Shown here: piece after piece, positions 23,110 to 27,020 of the stretch
Numbering within the stretch: the first letter of the stretch is position 1
How the letters are laid out: each line of letters opens with the position of its first letter
Source of the DNA: Gallionellaceae bacterium
GTDB taxonomy: Bacteria; Pseudomonadota; Gammaproteobacteria; Burkholderiales; Gallionellaceae
Length of the DNA stretch: 27,020 nt
Direction: 5' to 3'
NCBI GenBank assembly: GCA_003445795.1
Contig: DMCN01000117.1
Coordinates: 206-27,225, forward strand
The notes under the pieces: generated by a model
What the model was told of the DNA's origin: nothing
Database searches by the model: none
What the model saw: only the letters and a program-made list of their open reading frames with translations
Program-made: the position numbers and the translations under genes

Positions 23110-25023
23110 TCAAATAACGCCTTGTCGTTGGAGCTTATCCACCAGCTCGGCATTCCCTTTGCTGACTGCTTGGTATATCTGCCGACTGGTTTCGGCTTGA
23201 TCGAGACGGCCATCAATGCTGATGTTGTAAACTGGCGCAATCGTAATTCCGCCCATCGCGCCACCCTTGGTGCGATCGATCACCGTCTCGTTCGGATGCA
23301 TCACCGCCATGAACCCGCCGCGACCATCCACACCGCCCGAGCGGGCACCGGTGCCGGTGAAGCCGCCGCCTTCGTAGCTCGGCACCCCGGCAGCGACGCC
23401 TGCGGTGTCGCCATATCCACCAAACAGCGCACCAATAAGACCACCGTAACCACCCGAACTAGAACTATTACCGCCAAGCATTTTGGTAATCATTTTCTGT
23501 ATCTGGATGCGAATCAAGTCGTTGATGATTGAATCAGCCAGGCTGGAAAACTCTAGTTTGCCAGTCCGCACGAACTCGACAAGCGCGTCTTCCATACTCT
23601 TGAACGAGGACGACATCAGCAGCTCGGTCTGCTTTGCCGCGCCACCGATCTCATCTATGTATTTGCGCACAGCAACTGTTGCACCGTACTCCCAGGATGA
23701 ATTGAGCTTGTCTTGCTTCTTTGCCAATTTCTCAACTGCGCCTATTTGCTGACTCTCTTCGTCGTTAACTATCTTCAGGGCAGCGCTGTATTCCTCTGCG
23801 CCCAATTTGCCGCTGATATTTAGATTCTCCAGCACGACGCGCGCGTCCTGTGCGCGCGTTTGCACGGCACGCAGATCCTCGGCCAGCGCCTTTTCGGATG
23901 CGGAGAGCAGCGGCGCGTTGAGTGCATCCTTGCGCTTGGCGAGTTCGTTCTGGTAGTCGCGCTCCAGCGCGATGACGGCTTGCAGGCCGTCTTTCTTGTC
24001 TCCGCCGATCAGGTCGGTGACAGCCTTGGGGGTGGTCTTTGGTTTAACATCAACAGCGATCTCTACGGTTTTATTCTTGCCATTTAGAATCCGCTCGCTA
24101 AATGCGTCGATGTCTGCACGCGCTTTTGCGGCGGATACCTCCATCTCCTTCCCAATATCTTTAAATCCTTTGAAATCCAAATGCGCCAACGCAACAATCT
24201 GCGTAGCCATACCGACAGCTTCATTGGCAATTTGATTGAATACATATCCAACGTTAGCCCCCAAAACAATGATCGTCTCAAAAACGGTTTTGATTGCGCC
24301 GCCGATTGACAGGAAGCTTTCACCCCCTTTATTTAGGTCATTTATTGCCGCTGTTGTCTCGATCAACGGGCCAAGCAATCCAGATGAGAGCGCCACACCA
24401 ACTCCAGCAATACGCGCCTCAAGCTCTGCCATCTGGTCTTTGTATTCCTTGGCCTTGGCGGCACTCTCGTCGGTGACCTTGTAAACGTCCTTGCCTTTGG
24501 CGATGTAGGCTTGCAGCGCTGCACCGCCCTGGCTCAAGAACTCCGCCATCTCGGGCCCGACCTTCTTCCCCATCAGCTCGGCCAGCAGTGCGGTTTTCTG
24601 CATGCCGTCCGGCATGCCGGCCACAACGTCGGCGATCTGCACCAGCGCGCCGGTGGCATCCTTGGCGTTGATGCCGAGCTTGGCGAATTTTTCCGGAGTG
24701 GTCGACAGACCGATGGAGAGTTCCTTGACGCCTTTGGCCACCAATTCCAACGAGGCACCGTTCTGGTCGGCGGCGAACTTGAGGCCGCCCAGGTCAGACG
24801 CGGCGATGCCGGTCTTCTTCGACAGGCTGCCGAGTTCGTCTTGCAGATTGATGCTGGATTTGATGAAGCTGGCAAACGCGCCGACGCTGAGCGCGCCGCC
24901 GACAGCCCCGGCGAAGGTGACCAGGTTGCCTTTGAGTCCGGTGAGCGAGCCGCCCAGCGACTTGAAAGCGCGCTGAGCTTCCGCCGTGTCGGCCGTGATC
25001 CTGATTTTTGTATCCGCACCCAT
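23110..25023 (-). CDS. Phage tail tape measure protein (lambda gpH type)
   Basis: A 637-aa protein that would set tail length and act in DNA injection of a siphovirus-like tail. The N-terminus (MGADTKIRITADTAEAQRAF and LKGNLVTFAGAVGGALSVGA) is the typical tape measure start. The middle has long helices with hydrophobic stretches (about 235-270, around IKTVFETIIVLGANVGYVF). The C-terminus shows the lambda-type pattern: FKSMEDALVEFVRTGKLEFS, IRIQIQKMITKML, a Gly-rich part and GGFMAVMHPNETVIDRTKG. By the usual about 0.15 nm per residue it would fit a short tail of roughly 95 nm. GTGGAG precedes the ATG. The usual neighbours, major tail protein and the gpG/gpT chaperone frameshift pair, are missing; a coiled-coil protein gene stands there instead. 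Confidence 0.9.
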   Translation of the reverse strand: MGADTKIRITADTAEAQRAFKSLGGSLTGLKGNLVTFAGAVGGALSVGAFASFIKSSINLQDELGSLSKKTGIAASDLGGLKFAADQNGASLELVAKGVKELSIGLSTTPEKFAKLGINAKDATGALVQIADVVAGMPDGMQKTALLAELMGKKVGPEMAEFLSQGGAALQAYIAKGKDVYKVTDESAAKAKEYKDQMAELEARIAGVGVALSSGLLGPLIETTAAINDLNKGGESFLSIGGAIKTVFETIIVLGANVGYVFNQIANEAVGMATQIVALAHLDFKGFKDIGKEMEVSAAKARADIDAFSERILNGKNKTVEIAVDVKPKTTPKAVTDLIGGDKKDGLQAVIALERDYQNELAKRKDALNAPLLSASEKALAEDLRAVQTRAQDARVVLENLNISGKLGAEEYSAALKIVNDEESQQIGAVEKLAKKQDKLNSSWEYGATVAVRKYIDEIGGAAKQTELLMSSSFKSMEDALVEFVRTGKLEFSSLADSIINDLIRIQIQKMITKMLGGNSSSSGGYGGLIGALFGGYGDTAGVAAGVPSYEGGGFTGTGARSGGVDGRGGFMAVMHPNETVIDRTKGGAMGGITIAPVYNISIDGRLDQAETSRQIYQAVSKGNAELVDKLQRQGVI

Positions 25024-25054
25024 GTCTCCACCTCAATGAAAGATTGACGCCTTG

Positions 25055-25564
25055 TTAAAGCGTGATGCCCGCCTGTGCCGCCTGCGTGCGCAGCGCGTCC
25101 AGCTCTTTTTCAAGTGCGGCTAGTTCGCGTTCCGCCTTCTCGATCATTGCCGGCCGTTCGGAAATGCGCGGCCCTGACTTTTTGTCGTTGGGCAGCGCGT
25201 TTATACGTTTATTTATCGCCGTTTTGATTTCCTCACCAAAGAGCGCCATCATCGAGTTTTCGATTGACTCGAAGCTGGGGGCTACGTTCGTTGGTGCAGC
25301 ACAGATAATTTTCACCCCATCGACCACTCCGGCATTGAGTGGGCGGCACGCAACCCGATTGACTGCAAACTGCAGTGCTACATCGTAGTCGGCGGCACGC
25401 TTATCAATCAGCCCGGCGAAGTGCTCAATCAGATCGGGCTTGCTCATCGGTGCGGTGCGCAAGAATTCCAGCTCTTGTTTCTTCTTGGCTACGTTGGCCG
25501 TTACTTCGCCAACATGTGCCTGGACAGCCTGCACGCTTTTTTTGAAACTCAGAAAATCGAACAT
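25055..25564 (-). CDS. Hypothetical coiled-coil phage-associated protein
   Basis: A 169-aa protein without a recognised family. It starts MFDFLSFKKSVQAVQAHV. Helices with coiled-coil character lie at both ends (about 10-35 and 135-165, AMIEKAERELAALEKELDALR), around a central domain (about 45-120). No membrane segment. Its ATG shares one base with the AlpA-like gene's stop (TAATG), which indicates translational coupling, and the tape measure gene follows after 31 nt. Position suggests a role as tape measure partner or scaffold, but this is only inference. Confidence 0.75.
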   Translation of the reverse strand: MFDFLSFKKSVQAVQAHVGEVTANVAKKKQELEFLRTAPMSKPDLIEHFAGLIDKRAADYDVALQFAVNRVACRPLNAGVVDGVKIICAAPTNVAPSFESIENSMMALFGEEIKTAINKRINALPNDKKSGPRISERPAMIEKAERELAALEKELDALRTQAAQAGITL

Positions 25565-25953
25565 TATTTACCCCCCTTCGGTTTGCCTACAGTTTTGTAT
25601 ACATTCGCGTCCGCAATATTCTCAAGCCGCAGGATCTCTTCGTCCTTGGCTTTATCCTTTCCTGTGCCCACCACCACTTTGCCAGTGATTACTGGTGATA
25701 CCGCCTCATGCGCTTTGATCTGACGCTTGAGGCTTTGCACTTGGTCAACGGGGGCAAGCGCCGCATCGAACTCACCGCGCGGTCGGCTGGTGATCCAGTC
25801 GTCGACCTCGCTCGAATGCCAACCTACTGCATTCGGGGAGAGCTTAATTCTCGCCGGGAACTTACCGCTTGCCTCAAGCCGATCAATTGACGAACTGGAG
25901 AGCCCGGTTCTTTGTTCAACTTCCGACTTTCTCAATACTGAAATGACTGCCAT
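25564..25953 (-). CDS. AlpA-like DNA-binding regulator
   Basis: A 129-aa protein. Residues about 4-58 follow the AlpA/MerR-like winged helix pattern: VLRKSEVEQRTGLSSSSIDRLEASGKFPARIKLSPNAVGWHSSEVDDWI. AlpA-type proteins activate excision or control gene expression in prophages and satellites such as P4. Here the domain is extended by about 70 residues of Lys-rich, probably flexible sequence (KAHEAVSPVITGKVVVGTGK...), longer than typical AlpA (about 70-90 aa). AGGAAG precedes the ATG. The 94-nt gap upstream contains two inverted repeats that may be its operator. Coupled by TAATG to the next gene. Confidence 0.85.
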   Translation of the reverse strand: MAVISVLRKSEVEQRTGLSSSSIDRLEASGKFPARIKLSPNAVGWHSSEVDDWITSRPRGEFDAALAPVDQVQSLKRQIKAHEAVSPVITGKVVVGTGKDKAKDEEILRLENIADANVYKTVGKPKGGK

Positions 25954-25981
25954 CGTTTGCTTCCTTTCTAAAAAGGCGCTT

Positions 25982-26042
25982 CATGCGAGCGCATGCGGCA
26001 TCATGGTTGGTTGTTTGTGCAAAATTAAGGCGCGTTTTGCAC
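25982..26042. promoter_or_regulatory. Two inverted repeats before the AlpA-like gene
   Basis: CATGCG-AG-CGCATG (25982-25995) and GTGCAAAA (26017-26024) / TTTTGCAC (26035-26042) with a 10-nt loop lie in the only sizeable gap of this gene cluster. Neither has a T-run on the minus strand, so they look more like operators or a processing site than a terminator. Confidence 0.45.
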
Positions 26043-26047
26043 TAGCC

Positions 26048-26344
26048 TCACTTCTCATCCCCGCGCCCTTTTCTCAGCCACAGGTACATCGTGGAGCGGC
26101 AGATGCCGTGATCGCGCGCCACCTGCATATCTGGTTTGGTGCCGATAGTGGCCAGCACGTTTTCACGGGCGCGGCGCAGCATCAGGCTGCGTTTGGCGAT
26201 GTATGGCCTTTTACCACCCCAATCGCGTCGAATGATTAACTCGAGCGCGGCAAGCTCCTCCGGCGTAATTACAGACGCCTGCACCGATATCAGGCGCAAT
26301 AGGTGCCTGACAATATCCTCACCATCATTCAAGGTCTTCGCCAT
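26048..26344 (-). CDS. Mor/C-like transcription activator family protein
   Basis: A 98-aa protein. The C-terminal half RDWGGKRPYIAKRSLMLRRARENVL, then MQVARDHGICRSTMYLWLRK, resembles Mu Mor/C activators: a GG-x-x-YI beta hairpin for dimerisation and a final helix-turn-helix. These proteins switch on middle or late phage promoters. ATG 26344 was chosen because the protein then has normal size and the frame before it is only the shadow of the upstream gene, whose end it overlaps by 20 nt. Similarity is judged by eye, so the family is likely rather than certain. Confidence 0.7.
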   Translation of the reverse strand: MAKTLNDGEDIVRHLLRLISVQASVITPEELAALELIIRRDWGGKRPYIAKRSLMLRRARENVLATIGTKPDMQVARDHGICRSTMYLWLRKGRGDEK

Positions 26345-26918
26345 CCTGCGCCCCTTTTTGTTTAACACCAGGCGCGCCAGTGGGTATGCACCGTACAAGC
26401 GAAAGCCCTGCAGTCGGCTCACCTGAAAAGCACGCATCACCCATCCATGCGATGACCGCATCGACAACCTTGTCGGCTGGGTACTTGGCCAGTTCGTCTC
26501 GCTCGTTCTGCAGGTGATCGAGCAGCGTGTCCTGTTGTGCAATCACCTCGGCCGCAGCTCCCTCGTTGAATTCCACATCATCGATGGCTGCGGCCAACTT
26601 AGTTTCCAACTCCGCGATGCGCCGCTGCAGCCCGCCAATGGAACTCACCAGCGGCGCCAGCACTTTCGAACGCAGCCGGGCGGGATCTGTGTTGCGCAGC
26701 AGTTGCGCAACTGCCTGGCGCGGGTCGATCCTCCCGTCCGCGCCGAATGAGATTTTCCCGGCGGCCACCCATTCGCCGACTGCTTGACGGCTGACCTCCA
26801 AAAACCGCGCAAGCTCGGCGCGTGTCAAGCGAATGCCCGAGGCATCCAGATCGCCAGGCGCGAACGGTAGGGTGCCTGTTGTTTTGCGTCCGCTGTCAGG
26901 GTCAAGGCTATTTGTCAT
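26325..26918 (-). CDS. Nu1-like HTH protein (terminase small subunit-like)
   Basis: A 197-aa protein. After a Pro/Gly-rich N-terminus a winged HTH domain is visible at about 28-80: LTRAELARFLEVSRQAVGEWVAAGKISFGADGRIDPRQAVAQLLRNTDPARLRSK. This type is found in lambda Nu1-like DNA packaging subunits. A coiled coil follows (about 90-150, IGGLQRRIAELETKLAAAIDD). ATG 26918 was preferred; another ATG is at 26930. No large terminase gene follows, unlike normal packaging operons; the next gene is the Mor-like one, which overlaps. It could therefore act as a regulator, or in packaging interference, rather than in genome packaging of its own phage. Confidence 0.7.
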   Translation of the reverse strand: MTNSLDPDSGRKTTGTLPFAPGDLDASGIRLTRAELARFLEVSRQAVGEWVAAGKISFGADGRIDPRQAVAQLLRNTDPARLRSKVLAPLVSSIGGLQRRIAELETKLAAAIDDVEFNEGAAAEVIAQQDTLLDHLQNERDELAKYPADKVVDAVIAWMGDACFSGEPTAGLSLVRCIPTGAPGVKQKGAQDGEDLE

Positions 26919-26930
26919 TGAGTCATGCAT

Positions 26931-27020
26931 CCTGTTGACTAAGTTTAAAAAATCTCACACTAGAGACTGATCGAGGTTCGAATTACCCGCAGGGGGAAAG
27001 GCCAGGGAGGACCCGTGCAC
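26931..27020. other. Upstream region of the phage-like operon
   Basis: The last 90 bases hold an AT-rich tract (26941-26956) and a G-rich tract (26988-27014, CAGGGGGAAAGGCCAGGGAG). In lambdoid phages the cos site lies just before the Nu1 gene, so this is where a packaging site would be, but I see no diagnostic motif. Confidence 0.3.

Larger units (their letters stand above)
22320..27020 (-). mobile_element. Prophage- or satellite-like segment, right end outside window
   Basis: From the break in the phosphatase gene to the window end all plausible genes lie on the minus strand with tight spacing. They are phage-related: a Nu1-like HTH protein, a Mor-like activator, an AlpA-like regulator, a tape measure protein and two unknown proteins, ended by a terminator next to the junction. 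No integrase, large terminase, portal, capsid, tail tube or lysis gene is seen in these 4.7 kb. It may be a decayed prophage, a satellite that borrows helper virions, or the end of a longer element. Confidence 0.7.

Noticed and set aside
26974..26990. GGTTCGAATT resembling a tRNA T-arm at the right end
   Set aside because: Flanking bases do not form the T-stem and no other tRNA arms are present.

Overview
This window looks like chromosomal DNA of a betaproteobacterium. Gene content and protein similarity suggest a relative of Gallionellaceae/Nitrosomonadales, but that is my inference, not a database result. Supporting points are the end of lysC followed by tRNA-Ser(GCU) and tRNA-Arg(ACG), a beta-type aspartate aminotransferase, the uvrB then low-molecular-weight phosphatase order, an nfeD-qmcA pair, and many signalling proteins (chemoreceptor, bacteriohemerythrin, two GGDEF proteins).

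Layout. 1-660: end of lysC, two tRNA genes and a terminator. 700-1416: a sigma-70 promoter, a cyclic-di-GMP class I (GEMM) riboswitch and a bacteriohemerythrin. 1417-3240 (-): an SOS-type umuDC operon whose promoter carries two 14-bp operators of GAAC-N4-GTTC type. 3242-5383 (-): a Cache/MCP/CZB chemoreceptor with a good sigma-28 promoter. 5499-6833: nfeD-qmcA. 7089-7959 (-): tRNA-Asn(GUU) followed by a roughly 715-bp insert holding one gene with a J-domain-like HPD motif. The insert is closed by a degenerate copy of the tRNA 3' half and a second terminator. 8054-11280: a 1057-aa membrane protein made of a small N-terminal domain, about 500 residues of Ala/Glu/Lys coiled coil, one membrane helix and an AsmA-like domain. 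11305-12498 (-): aspartate aminotransferase. 12772-13281: a small protein sharing the N-terminal domain of the 1057-aa protein. 13286-15358 (-): a PhnD-like/PAS/GGDEF diguanylate cyclase. 15432-16770: a POTRA-less Omp85-type barrel with promoter. 16812-18530: mak and mtfA. 18670-20109: a DUF4118-like/PAS/GGDEF protein. 20257-22281: uvrB.

Directly after uvrB an LMW tyrosine phosphatase gene begins normally but stops matching its family after about 11 codons. From there to the window end lies a prophage- or satellite-like segment on the minus strand. In reading order it holds a Nu1-like HTH protein, a Mor-like activator, an AlpA-like regulator, a coiled-coil protein, a lambda-type tape measure protein, an unknown 118-aa protein and a terminator. 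The usual head and tail genes are missing between the regulators and the tape measure, which makes this the most unusual segment here.

Cyclic-di-GMP is a recurring theme: two diguanylate cyclases with intact product-inhibition motifs are encoded, and a c-di-GMP riboswitch sits in front of the hemerythrin gene. The other strong candidates for something undescribed are the tRNA-Asn mini-island and the pair of proteins sharing the N-terminal IKTAKG domain on either side of the aminotransferase gene.
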